A DNA stretch of 64,000 bases from Trileptium ribeirensis (Eukaryota > Nematoda > Enoplea > Enoplida > Thoracostomopsidae). The stretch is taken from contig JASANE010028858.1 of the NCBI GenBank assembly GCA_030248225.1, positions 1 through 64,000 of the forward strand. Direction: 5' to 3'. The translations under genes and the position numbers were made by a program. The first letter of the stretch is position 1. Every line of letters begins with the position of its first letter. Below, one piece after another: positions 35,872 to 47,117 of the stretch. A model generated the notes under the pieces. That model did no database searches, was not told the origin of the DNA, and saw only the letters and a program-made list of their open reading frames with translations.

Positions 35872-37682
35872 ATGTCAGCGTCAAGGAAACGAAATAGTAT
35901 CTGGGATTATTATGAAGCTGAAATTCTCGATCTTCGTGCAAAATGCAACGAGTGTGGGGTGCAAATTTCTCGTGCAGGCAAAGATCCAAAGTCCTTTGGC
36001 ACAAAGGCGATGAAGAATCATCTGGAGAGCAAACACCCGGACAGTTACAAGGCAATGATCGCAAAATCCGACGCAAAACAGGAAACAAAGGAAGTGGCAA
36101 CTGCATCAACACGGAAGCCCGGACAGCTAACTCTGGCACAGAGCTACGAAACAGCAAAGATTTGGGATATAAATTCTCCCAAGGAGAACGAAATTCATCG
36201 GCTAATTGCAGAGATGATCGCGGTGGATAACCAACCGTTTTTGATCGTCGAAGATCTGGGCTTCCGTCGACTCAACAACCATCTCGAACGCCGACATACT
36301 ATGCCTTTGCGCAAGTACCTCCGCGAAAATGTCATGCCTGGCTTATACAGATCAGTAAAAGATAGTATGGTTACAGAACTTGATGCTATTGACTTCATCA
36401 GCGTCACTTCCGACCTGTGGACATCCGAGGTCACAAAGCAGTCGTTTATCAGCATAACCTGTCATGGGGTCGACAATGAGTTTGAAAGGAAGCAGTGGGT
36501 TCTCGTCACTCGACACTTCCCTGGTTTGCATACTGCCGCTGCCATAGCCGACAAAACCATGGAGGTCTTAGACGAGTGGCCTATTCCACACGACAAGGTA
36601 CACGCTGTATTACGTGACAACGGTGCTAATATGTGCAAAGCATTTAGGAACTTGGACATAAGCGGCGTTTCTTGTGCGGCTCATACGCTATCACTTGCTG
36701 TCCATGATGCACTGTTGAGCCAGCGGGCTATTACTGATCTCTGTGCTGTGGGCCGGCGAATTGTTACTCACTTCAATCATTCGGCGGCTTCCAGTCACCA
36801 ATTGACGCAATTGCAGGTGCAGCTGAATGTGCCCCAAAAACGGCTCGTTCAGGATGTTGTAACTCGATGGAATTCAACCTATTACATGATTCTCAGCCTT
36901 TTGGAGCAGAAAGCGGATCTCATTGTCTTTGCATCGGATCACGATCTACAAATTTTTACCACCCAGCAATGGGGTCTGGTCGCTCGGTTGGTCGAACTGC
37001 TAGGCCCGTGTGAGCAGCTGACTCGAGACTTGTCATCTGACAGCTCCATCGTTTCATTGGTTTCACCGGGGATCACGGGCTTAGTAAATTTGCTGCAGAA
37101 CACACATGACGACAGCGGTGTTCAAACCATGAAGGATGACCTGATTGCATCTCTGAACAAGCGCTTTAAATTTTGGAAAACAAATCTCATTCCGTTGATA
37201 GCACAGGCATTAGACCCTCGTTTTAAGCTCTCGTCTATTTCGAAACGTGACATAGCCAGATTGAAAACTGCCATCATTTCAAATCCCAGCGACTATGCTG
37301 TCAGCGGCGATGATCCAGTTGAGGAACCGCAAGAAAAACGTGCCGCCATAGGTATTTGGGAATGTTTCGACGCCGTCGCCTCAACATCTGATGCGGTGCC
37401 GGTAGTTGAGAGTATGCCGTGTGCTGATGAGCTAGACCGGTACCTCAAAGAGCCACGTGTTACACGAGACGTCGATGTGGTGGCGAATGTCCGCTGGACG
37501 TTTTCCGATGCTTTCGACCCTTGCGAAGAGATATCTCTCGGTACCCGCCACCAGTGTGCGTAGTGAGAGTGTTCAGTTCCGCGAAGAACGTCATAACTGA
37601 TGCAAGTAATCGGCTTGCTCCAGACATGGCAGAACTGATTTTCCTACATGACAATCTGCGTTGCATGAACTTTAACTATTAA
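35872..37682 (+). pseudogene. hAT transposase (ZBED type), nearly complete with late frameshifts
   Basis: Cut-and-paste DNA transposase of about 600 residues. An N-terminal BED zinc finger is present at residues ~8-60 (IWDYYE, CNECG, then H-x4-H in KNHLESKHP). The RNase H-like core shows SDLWTS with the first catalytic Asp (residue ~180), VLRDNGANMCKAF with the second acidic residue, CAAHTLSLAVHD and VVTRWNSTYYMI. LDPRFKLS follows. The main frame is open for 563 codons, but from about 37468 the family dimerisation motif (WWRMSAGRFP, LAKRYLSVPATSV) is one frame over. A second shift near 37567 restores VFSSAKNVITD and the usual C-terminus, with a stop at 37680. Only two small indels separate it from a full-length protein, so it decayed recently. 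It is not seen to be domesticated. Confidence 0.93.
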
Positions 37683-37870
37683 CATTGACTGTCCCAGCTA
37701 CGGCTCCACAAGTGGCGTGGAGAAAGGGAGTTAGGCGTCCCTTGCTACCGGAAGCGTCCATAGCCCAATCCAAAGCTGTTACCGTGGCGAGTGGATGAAT
37801 GGCAGATGGGCTGAATAATCTGTCGTGAACGCCTGAACGGATATGAACAATGTGAACAGATACCTTCGTG

Positions 37871-38458
37871 GTCAACACAGTGATATGAACAATGGGTTGC
37901 GGCTGATTAATAATATCGGATCTTGAGGTTGAGATGTCGGATACAAAATACTGGTACGGACATTGAAGGAACCCTTCGTCATTAACTCATCAACGTCAGG
38001 TCAGCTGATTCCTTCCATACGTTCATCGAGACACCGTCCTACTGCTGCGCTGTGCTGATTTCAGACATAAGCGATGTCCTGCGACGCTCGACTGTCCTGC
38101 GATGACGACAGTGTTGATCGATGGCGATGACGACAATGCCGCGCAATAACCGTAAGTGTGTTCTTTATACGTTGATTGCTGTAAATTTTATATGTTGAAC
38201 CGGATTTGAAGGACGTTGTCTCGAAATATGAAAGGACTCAGCTGATCTGACTAGCACGCCGAGTTTTGAATGGTACGGAAGACGCTGATGAGTTAATGAC
38301 GAAAGGTCCCATCAATGGTCAACAGTCAATCTACATTGCCAACAATACATGCCATACTATCTGATCTGGCAAACAAATATCCTGTATCCGATGTCACAAG
38401 ACACAAGATCCGATATTATTAATCAGCCGCAACCCATTGTTCATATCACTGTGTTGAC
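37871..38458. repeat. Long internal inverted repeat in the hAT element
   Basis: The outer ~54 bp (37871-37924 and 38405-38458) are perfect inverse copies, including AACAATGGGTTGCGGCTGAT. The arms continue with gaps. CGTCATTAACTCATC at 37978 has its inverse at 38288, and TCAGCTGA plus GAGACA-CGTCCT near 37998-38040 have inverses at 38216-38247. The loop is about 165 bp. It lies between the transposase stop and the right terminal repeat, where hAT elements usually have only short subterminal motifs. Confidence 0.88.
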
Positions 38459-38585
38459 AGCGAAGGATAATTCACAACCCTTGTCGTACCTTACTATGCG
38501 GTTATTATCCGGTAATAAACTATCCGGTATCCAGCCGGATACTGGATATATACCTCGAAAAGGCCGGATATCCGGTACATCCTTA

Positions 38586-39496
38586 ATTGTGAGCTTAGGT
38601 CCTCAGTTCGTTGTCACAATCGGTGAATTACTGACGTTACGTGAATTGATCGTTCAATCGGAGTGCTATATTGTGTGCTTGTATTGATGTAAGTAACTGA
38701 TTTTTCTTGTATACACATATATTGATGTGTAATTGGTTGATGGTCTAATAAACTACCGGTTGCATTGGAACCAAACTCACATATGTAAAAATTTCGAACA
38801 TATTTGAGAGTTGTCCCCACAACTACATAGCATTGAAGCAAACTTTGAGTACAAATATACTATTGGCAAATAAAACGATTCAGATTAACTCGAAATTCCT
38901 TGGACTTTATTGAAATTGTGCATATCCGAATTAACTTTAGCTGACAATCTTAGTTAGGACTCACGCGGGCTACAAGTGAATACAGTTAAAAGACATATTA
39001 AGTGGCACCAAGAATACCATTACACTTATGGTTTACTTTGTCAGATAATTTAGATTCAAAAAATGCTTAAAATCTCAAATACATTTTACCGTTCAACTAC
39101 AGTATAACTTTTGCCCCTAAAGGAACGGGTATATATCGACGTATTTGAACGGAACGGGAAAATGGGAAAAGAAATTGATGTTACTCCTTGATAACCAAAA
39201 GATAAAGATACTGGTTGGTGATCCAAACCAGGTGTAAAACAAAATTGTTAAATATTGCATGCTATAGCTTAGAGTTCCTTTAAATTAAAATGAGCACCAA
39301 TCGCGCCTACGCAATGGTTACTAAGATAAAGGCGGAACATACCGCATGATAAGTAACACAACTCATAATAACGACTTTCATGCCTACAATTTTACAATCC
39401 GGTTACCGGCAACGATGTAACGCTGGTTTTAAATGAGAAAGGTCCGTCGTTTTAGCATATATAAATAAATGCTTGCTACAAGCACAGTCCGCTAAT
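38586..39496. other. Unassigned AT-rich DNA
   Basis: No gene or repeat recognised. Confidence 0.45.
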
Positions 39497-40965
39497 ACGT
39501 CGTTCACAGAGATCTGGCTATTGCAAAGACGATATATTTTCGTTATGTTATTGCAGAGTGTAAAGCTTTTCTATTTTGGTTCCAACAATAGCGTTTCCCA
39601 TAAATATTGTTGTTGCATTAACGTTTGATTTTAGTGCCCCTAACAAAGAAACTATATTGTTGTTGCAACATCAATAACTTGCTTAAAGCCATTGTAGCGT
39701 CATTAGATTGTAACATAAATGCAGCGACAATAGTTTTCTCGTAGCATGTTAGCAACATTAGCAGTTACGGATATATTTAACTGGACAGTTCGGCTTCTAT
39801 TGCATTAACGATAAAAATTTGGTAGCTATTGTAACGACCAATATCAAACTAGAGCGGGCACCAGTATCAAACTCTTGGGGTACACCACCAATATTAAACT
39901 GGAGGGGGCGCCAATGTCAACCTGGAGGGGGCACCACTATCAAACTGATGGGCACTAATATCAAACTGGAGGGGACACGAATATCAAACTCGAGGGAGGC
40001 AATTGTATTAAACTGGAAGGGAGCACCAATATCAAACTGGAAGGGGACACCAACATCAAACTGGAGGGGATACAAATATCAAACTGGAGGAGGGCACCAA
40101 TATGAAACTGCAGGGGCACCATTATCAAACTAGCGGGAGCAGCGATATCAAACTGGAGGGGGCACCAATATCAAACTGGACGGTGAACCAATATCAATCT
40201 GGAGGGGGGCACCAATATCAAACTGTACTGGGGCACTAATGTCAAATTGGGGAGAGACAGTTCTATGAAACTGGAGGGGTAACCAATATCGAACTGGAGA
40301 GGGTACAAATATCAAACTGGAAGGCGCCATCAATGTCAAACGGGGTGAGACACCAATAACGAACTGGAGGGGACACCAATATGATCGACTGTGGCCGACT
40401 GTGCAGCAGAGGGGCCGCTACAAGAGATTAAAAGTTGCAAGCAGCGGGCCAACCATATTATTGTTTCTTTTAAATATTAAACAAGCCAGGTACAAATAAC
40501 AACCTATGTTTATTGTTGAAACAATAGGCCAAATTTTTATAACAATCGCATTAATATTTGTGAACAGAAACACGATATTAATTTATAAATGCTATTGTCG
40601 TTACAATAGCTACCAAATTTTTATCGTTAATGCAATAGAAGCCAGCATTATATTGCAGTTAAATATATCCGTAACTGCTAATGTTGCTAACATGCTACGA
40701 GAAAACTATTGTCGCTGCATTTATGTTAGATTTTATTGTCGCTACAATGGCATTGAGCAAACTATTGATGTTGCAACAACAATATAGTTTCTTTGTTAGG
40801 TGCACTAAAAGCAAACCTTGTTGCAACAACAATATTTATGAGCAACGCTATTCTTGGAACCAAAATGGAAAAGCTTTACACTCTACAATAACATAACGAA
40901 AATATATCGGTCTCTGCAATAGCCTACGGTGTGCTTTTCGTGCACGCAGATCTCTGAACGACGCA
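39497..40965. mobile_element. Foldback element with a minisatellite core
   Basis: The left arm (39497-about 39836) and the right arm (about 40588-40965) are long inverse copies, nearly perfect over most of their length. Examples are TGTTGTTGCAACATCAATA, GCAGCGACAATAGTTTTCTC and GTTACGGATATATTTAACTG and their inverses. The right arm has an extra ~25 bp near its outer end (40923-40947) and differs around 40712-40745. The core holds a ~23-bp minisatellite and about 200 bp of unique sequence. No transposase. Long arms around a repeat core resemble Foldback-type elements. Confidence 0.88.
39833..40385. repeat. ~23-bp minisatellite, roughly two dozen units
   Basis: Imperfect tandem repeats of ACCAATATCAAACTGGAGGG plus a few G/C bases. 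Units drift in the G-run and in the CAATATC word. Open frames through it (39819-40133 plus, 40148-40339 minus) are artefacts of the repeat. Confidence 0.95.
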
Positions 40966-41229
40966 TAACAGGAGCACAACACAGTCCATTACGAAAACGC
41001 CAAATTACCTTGGTTTTATATTCCGAAATGGCTAGCATTGTCAACCACTGCTATGCAGCGCACGAAATAAAAAAATATGCACAGCGGGTTTATCATTAAC
41101 AGTAACGAAAATGCTTCAACTTAACAATATAAAACTCTTACTTTATTCAAAATCTGTGATCTGGGAACACTGAATTTATTGAAATGGTACAGCTTATAAG
41201 CCATGAATTTATTGAAATGACACAGCTCA
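40966..41229. other. Unassigned spacer
   Basis: Contains a short direct repeat, GAATTTATTGAAATG (41171-41185 and 41204-41218), just before the Helitron-like element. Confidence 0.5.
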
Positions 41230-42256
41230 TTGAGAGGAGCGAGGTCGCCGAGCGAAGCGTTTATATTTTCTGTCTGGGAGCAAAAAAGTCGATGTCCGTT
41301 CGTCCGTTAGTCTTTCATGGACCTCAAGAACCACTAAACCTATTTCAAAAAACTTTTTTGTTTGAAAGCTTATCATGTGACGATGTGCACCTGATATATT
41401 AGAAGTTTGTCAACTTGCCAATTTTATCATTAATTAAGCTAATTAACTATTTCACACCCTAATTAAGCTCATAACAGCTTAATTATTTGTCGTAGAGTCG
41501 TTTTAACATCATATACGTTGAGTTTTCCATGGGGAAATAAGAAAATAGATGTATTGTACATACAGGAATAGTATAGTACGAACGTTATAGGCAAAATTTT
41601 TTTCAGACTCCGTGTCCTATGATTTCACTGCTGTGCTTCGATTACCATTCATCACCATGCTGCCACGTGACTTCCTTTGCCTTGCTTTTCGTTCGAACGG
41701 AATAAAACTATTCATTCATTTATTGAGCGGAGCTCGGCGAAGCCGAGCGAAGCGTTTTTATTTTCTGTCTGGGAGTAAAAAGGTGGATGTCCGTCCGTTC
41801 CGAACCACTGAACGGATTTTACAAAACTTTTTTTTGTTTGAAAGCCTATCATGTCAGAGTGTGCACCTGCTATTTGGGATTAAAAAATTTTGAGTGGTTA
41901 ATTAGTAATTAGCTAATTAGTTAATTTTATGCAGCTAAAATAGAGAATTTTGCAATATTTGTGTTATTTATTGAAATAGAGTCGTTTCGATCAAACCATT
42001 ATAGGGTTTTTTGGGTCGACGAATTCAAATATAATATTTTTACCAATGATAAAGCCCTATGCCCTAAACAATGTAGTTATTTGAAGAACATAAAATTGAG
42101 TACATTGGTAATGCCACAGCCCAAGCTCCGCTCACAAATGTAGTTCCACTACCGACTAGTATACTCATTGTAGTCTAGGTTATAATCTATTGCCAAGACA
42201 TTGAGTAAGTTCATATTACTAATGCCGTTACTATTACTAAGTTCCACTACGACTGG
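41230..42256 (+). mobile_element. Helitron/Helentron-like non-autonomous element A, interrupted by B
   Basis: The 5' end is TTGAGAGGAGCGAGGTCGCC. The 3' end has GTTCCACTAC followed by GACTGG and then a T of the target. Without the nested copy (41723-42159) it aligns with the copy at 46361-46945. Shared blocks include CTGTCTGGGAGCAAAAAAGTC, CGTTCGAACGGAATAAAACT and GCCAAGACATTGAGTA. The end structure (no terminal inverted repeat pair, a small 3' hairpin, a CTRR terminus) is Helitron-type. It encodes no protein. Confidence 0.75.
41723..42159 (+). mobile_element. Helitron/Helentron-like element B nested in A
   Basis: Begins TTGAGCGGAGCTCGGCG inside element A and ends with hairpin GTAGTTCCACTAC then CGACTAG, followed by target T. 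Removing it rejoins A at ...TTCATTTA|TACTCATTG, matching the uninterrupted order in the copy at 46361 (TTCATTTACTCATTG). Just before its 3' hairpin is GCTCCGCTCA, an inverse echo of its 5' end. Confidence 0.8.
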
Positions 42257-43086
42257 TTTATATAATGCATGCAGTGAAGAAACGACGTAAACCTGATTGT
42301 GTATTTTACAACCAAGCTGTACATTAAACCAAAATCAAAATTGGTCACACCAAGGTTTTGATGAATTATATATACCATAAAATCAATGGTGTTCAAAACG
42401 TAGTTTTTGTGGGAGGTGTTGCAATCAAGACGGACCAGCTTTATATAAAAAGCATCAATAATGGCGTTGTAGATATACATGTAAGTAAATCATAAACCTA
42501 TAATGATGCATATTATAGATCTCGCACGAAATAAACTCATGGCCTAAACCATCACACAGAGTAATTGAGGAAAAGTAAGCTAAGCCGATCACAGCTATCT
42601 ACTCAAAACATGTTTATATGTCTCAAAGTGAAAGCAAGCGTAAAAGGCTTCTACTGATGACAGACGGGCAAACGCCGGGCAATATATAACGGCAAAGGCC
42701 ACGTGCATATAAACCGTATAATGCATGCCCGGAATAAACCAAAAACGAAAATAAGCTTTTCATATATACACTTCGCTCAGCTGATCGCTAATATAAAATA
42801 TAATTCCATGCTGCGTAATATGAAAGCAACAACATCCTTTGATACTCACAGTCGTAAATATATACATACAATATCTATTTGGGTTGTTTCTTATGAAAAA
42901 TTTGGTTTTTTGAAAATTTAAAATACTTGGGAATTTAGAACGGTCGATTCAAACCATTAGCCGACCGTGTCCAACACAGCAGATATGTGTGCTTAGTATA
43001 TAACCTAGAATTAAGTTAAGACGAAATCTCTAATATTCTTTATCTACGTAAAAGATATATATTTGATAATTACATTATGTAATAAT
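42257..43086. other. Unassigned AT-rich DNA
   Basis: No gene recognised. The last eight bases are the left target duplication of the hAT MITE that follows. Confidence 0.45.
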
Positions 43087-44261
43087 CAGGAAGTAACCGG
43101 AATTCCGGTTCCGGCGAAAATCGTGTTCCGGTTGCGGTTCCGGCAAAGGGCAAAAACCATACCGGAACCGGAATTCCGGTTTAAAATTTTGTTTGAAATT
43201 TTCCACGTTTTTGCTTCATCCTGCTTCATCCAAGGATATGTAATATATATTATACAATGATCAAGCTCCAATACAACCAAGCAAAAGAAAAGATTAACTA
43301 ACCAATTTGCCGTGTGAAACGTAAGTAAGGCACATAATTTGAGCAGGAATTTTTCATAATAACCTGCAGGAGTTTGTTAAATCAAAGCCAGGTCGATGCT
43401 TGTAGCAGCTATTTTACACATCCAGAAGTCTGTGAGATACGTTTGAATTAAACCGGTCCAACTCGGTAACAGAGTATGGCTTACGCGGAAGTACTTAGAG
43501 TATGCTTGGCTAACATAAATTGCCTCAAGCACCCGCCAGTGCGCTTGTAAACTTGGTAAATTAGTCTAAATTGAAGTAAACTAACGTTATCTGCAACGCA
43601 GCTAGAAACTGCTTTCTTGGCAGTGAACTGTATTTATTGAAACTGTGCGAGCAGCATCACAGTGTGTCTCATTTATGGCATTCTGATTAGAAAGTTATCA
43701 TCATTATGATCTGACGGGCAATGTTTGTCCAACGCTAGCCTAAACGGTGTCTCTGACCACTGATCAGAAAATTACCTTCTATCTATTATTTTCTCTTAGA
43801 ATCATATAAACCAATAATTTTAAGTTTCCTACAGAAGAACATGCAACAAACGTATGTGTAGTAAAGGGAGGCGACTGGAGACAGAGCGAAAGTGTGTATT
43901 CTACGCTCCAAGCTGTGTAAGCATATTCTATTTGACGCAGTATACGCAATGGTGTATAGTCGAACAAATTTTTTGCTCTGAATGTCCAAAAACCGACATA
44001 TTCATCTATAAATAAACATTAGCTTCCTCAGTCCCTTTAAAGTTTCAAAAATGCAATAATGTCATCGCAATACATTAATTTTAAGGTAGAAGTTATTTTT
44101 AATGCATCTTAAATCCACTATACCTTCATTTCTTCCTTCATTTGTTTTACTACATATAAATTTCGAAGACCAGGTTCCGGTTCCGGTTTAAATGGCGGTT
44201 CCGGTTTAAATGGCGGTTCCGTTTGCTTGTTCCACTAAATTTCGGTTCCGGTTATTCCCTG
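43087..44261 (+). mobile_element. CCGG-rich hAT MITE, full copy, TSD GTAATAAT
   Basis: Starts CAGGAAGTAACCGG and ends CCGGTTATTCCCTG. The exact 8-bp duplication GTAATAAT is at 43079-43086 and 44262-44269. The left subterminal block has CCGGAATTCCGG, then TTCCGG-TTGCGG-TTCCGG, then a second CCGGAATTCCGG. The right one has a duplicated TTTAAATGGCGGTTCCG. Interior open frames on the minus strand (43779-43989) also appear in other copies and are part of the repeat, not genes. Confidence 0.95.
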
Positions 44262-44263
44262 GT

Positions 44264-44265
<2 letters not shown>

Positions 44266-44323
<58 letters not shown>
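44266..44323. repeat. (TA)n microsatellite
   Basis: Nearly pure TA run of about 50 bp between two head-to-tail hAT MITEs, with one GT interruption near 44315. Similar TA stretches flank the next MITEs and seem to be the preferred landing zone or a product of it. Confidence 0.95.
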
Positions 44324-45489
44324 CAGGGAGTAACCGGAATTCCGGTTCCGGCGAAAATCGTATTCCGGTTGCGGTTCCGGCAAAGGGCAAAAACCATACC
44401 GGAACCGGAATTCCGGTTTAAAAATTTTGTTTGAAATTTTCCACGTTTTTTTGCTTCATCCTGTAATCCAAACATATGAAATATATATTATACCATGATC
44501 AAGCTCCAATACAACCAAGTAAAAGAAAAGATTAACTAACCAATTTGCCGTGTGAAACGCAAGTATAGGGCACATAATTGGAGCAGGAATTTTTCATAAT
44601 AACCTGCAGGAGTTTGTTAACAAATCAAATCCACATCGATACTTGTAGCAGCTATTTTACACATCCAGAAGTCTGTGGGGTACGTTTCAATTAAACCGGT
44701 CCAACTCGGTAACAGAGTATGGCTTACACAGAAGTACTTAGAGTATGCTTGGCTAACATAAATCGCGTCAACACCCGACAGCGCGCTTGTAAACTTGGTA
44801 AATCAGTCTAAATTGAAGTAAACTAACGTTATCTGGAACGCAGCTAGAAACTGCTTTCTTGGCAATGAACTGTATTTATTGAAACTGTGCGAGCAGCATC
44901 ACAGTGTGTCTCATTTATAGCATTCTGATTAGAAAGTTATCACCATTATGATCTAACTAACGGGCACTGTTTGTCCAACGCTAGCCTAAACAGTGTCTCG
45001 GACCACTGATCAGAAAATTACTTCTATCTATTATGTTCTCTTAGAGTCATATAAACCAATAATTTTAAGTTTCCTACAGAAGAACATGCAACAAACGTAT
45101 GTGTAGTAAAGGGAGGCGCCTGGAGACAGAGCGAAAGTGTGTATTCTACGCTCCAAGCTTTGTAAGCACATTCGATTTGACGCAGTATGGTGGTAGTGGT
45201 ACGCAATGGTGTATAGTGGAAGACATTTTTTGCTCTGAATGTCCAAAAACCGACATATTCGATCGATAAATAAACATTATTACCTTCCTCAGTCTCTTTA
45301 AACTTTCAGAAAGGCAATAATACCATCGCAATACATTAAGTTTAATGTAAAAGTTATTTTTAATGCATTTTAAATCCACTATACCTTCATTTCTTCCATC
45401 ATCTATTTTACTATATATAAATTTCGAAGACCAGGTTCCGGTTCCGGTTTAAATGAACGGTTCCAGTTGCTGGTTCCGGTTATTCCCTG
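44324..45489 (+). mobile_element. CCGG-rich hAT MITE, full copy
   Basis: Starts CAGGGAGTAACCGG and ends CCGGTTATTCCCTG. It sits inside TA repeats, so the target duplication (GTATATAT/ATATATAT) cannot be judged. It is very similar to the copy at 43087 and in the same orientation. Confidence 0.93.
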
Positions 45490-45499
45490 ATATATATAC

Positions 45500-47117
45500 G
45501 AAACCGAAATTTACCGGAACCGGAACCAGCAACCGGAACCGTCCATTTAAACCGGATCCGGAACCTGGTCTTCGAAATTTATATAGTAAAACAGATAACG
45601 GAAGAAATGAAGGTATAGTGGATTTAAAATGCATTAAAAATAACTTTTACATTAAACTTAATATATTGCGATGGTATTGTTGCCTTTCTGAAACTTTAAA
45701 GAGACTGAGGAAGCTAATAATGTTTATTTATCGATCAAATATGTCGGTTTTTGGACATTCAGAGCAAAAAATGTCTTCCACTATATACCATTGCGTATAC
45801 TGCGTCAAGTCGAATGTGCTTACAAAGCTTGGAGCGTAGAATACACACTTTCGCTCTGTCTCCAGTCGCCTCCCTTTACTACACATACGTTTGTTGCATG
45901 TTCTTCTGTAGCAAACTTAAAATTATTGGTTTATATGATTCTAAGAGAAAATAATAGATAGAAGGTAATTTTCTGATCAGTGGTCAGAGACACTGGTTAG
46001 GTTAGCCTTGGACAAACAGTGCACATCATTTTACTTCAATTTAGACTGATTTACCAAGTTTACAAACACACTGGCGGGTGCTTGACGCAATTTATGTTAG
46101 CCAAACATACCCTAAGTACTTCTGCGTAAGCCATACTCTGTTACCGAGTTGGACCGGTTTAATTCAAACGTATCTCACAGACTTCGGGATGTGTAAAATA
46201 GCTGCTACAAGCATCGACCTGGCTTTGATTTAACAAACTCCTGCAGGTTATTATGAAAAATTCCTGCTCAAATTATGTGCCCTACTTACGTTTCACACGG
46301 CAAATTGGTTAGTTAATCTTTTCTTTTGCTTGGTTGTATTAGAGGTTGATCATTGTATAATTGAGCGGAGCGAGGTCGCCGAGCGAAGCGTTTTTATTTT
46401 CTGTCTGGGAGCAAAAAAGTCGATGTCCGTTCGTCCGTTAGTCTTTCATGGATCTCAAGAACCACTGAACCTAGTTCAAAAAACTTTTTTCATATGAAAG
46501 CTTATCATGTGAGGATGTGCACCTGATATTTTAGAAGTTTGGCAACTTGCCAATCTTATCATTAATTAAGCTAATTAGCTACTTAACACCCTAATTAAGC
46601 TCATAACAGCTTAATTATTGGTCGTAGAGTTGTTTTAACGGCATATACGTTGAGTTTTCCATGGGGAAATAAGAAAATAGATGCATTGTACATACAGGAA
46701 TAGTATAGGCAAAATTTTCAGACTCCGTGTCCTATGATTTCATTGCTGTGCTTCGATTACCATTCATCACCATGCTGTATAAGCCACGTGACTTCCTTTG
46801 TCTTGCTTTTCGTTCGAACGGAATAAAACTATTCTTTCATTTACTCATTGTTGTCTAAGTAATAATATATTGCCAAGACATTGAGTACGTTCATATTACT
46901 AATGCCGTCGCTCCGCTCAAAAAAATGTAGTTCCACTACGACTGGTATATATATATTACATATGTTTGGATTACAGTATAAAGCAAAAAACGTGGAAAAT
47001 TTCAAACAAAATTTTAAACCGGAATTCCGGTTCCGGTATGGTTTTTGCCCTTTGCCGGAACCGCAACCGGAACACGATTTTCGCCGGAACCGGAACCAAA
47101 ATTCCGGTTACTCCCTG
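45500..47117 (-). mobile_element. CCGG-rich hAT MITE, inverted copy interrupted by a Helitron-like element
   Basis: Begins GAAACCGAAATTTACCGG, so the outer ~13 bp of its left end (CAGGGAATAACCG) are missing. It ends GGTTACTCCCTG at 47117. Orientation is opposite to the copy at 44324, giving an inverted pair with the two right ends about 10 bp apart. The interior is split at 46361 by a 585-bp insertion. The two halves otherwise align with the copy at 32474. Confidence 0.92.
46361..46945 (+). mobile_element. Helitron/Helentron-like element C, uninterrupted
   Basis: Inserted into the hAT MITE: the uninterrupted MITE reads CATTGTATAATATATATTACAT, split here after CATTGTATAA. The 5' end is TTGAGCGGAGCGAGG. 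Its exact inverse, TCGCTCCGCTCAA, lies at 46908-46920, only 25 bp before the 3' end. A hairpin, GTAGTTCCACTAC, and terminus GACTGG|T follow. An inverse copy of the 5' end placed subterminally near the 3' hairpin is the structure described for Helentron/HINE elements. No protein is encoded, so an unseen autonomous partner would supply the replicase-helicase. Confidence 0.85.

Larger units (their letters stand above)
35686..38585 (+). mobile_element. hAT-superfamily element with transposase
   Basis: The left end TAGGGATGTACCGGATA and the inverted right end (read back as TAAGGATGTACCGGATA) form the terminal repeats. Inside both ends lie repeated ACCGGATA/TATCCGGT words. The transposase gene occupies 35872-37682, followed by a long internal hairpin (37871-38458). 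The flanking 8-mers AATTCTAC and ATTGTGAG are not a convincing duplication, so the insertion is old or one edge has moved. Confidence 0.85.

Noticed and set aside
39819..40339. Open frames through the 39.8-40.4 kb repeat as a repetitive protein
   Set aside because: The frames exist only because the ~23-bp unit lacks stops in some frames. They drift between frames with unit length and have no start context.
43063..43280. Arg/Asn-rich peptides (NRNRN repeats) at the edges of many MITEs
   Set aside because: These are translations of CCGGAACCGG subterminal repeats and recur in every copy.
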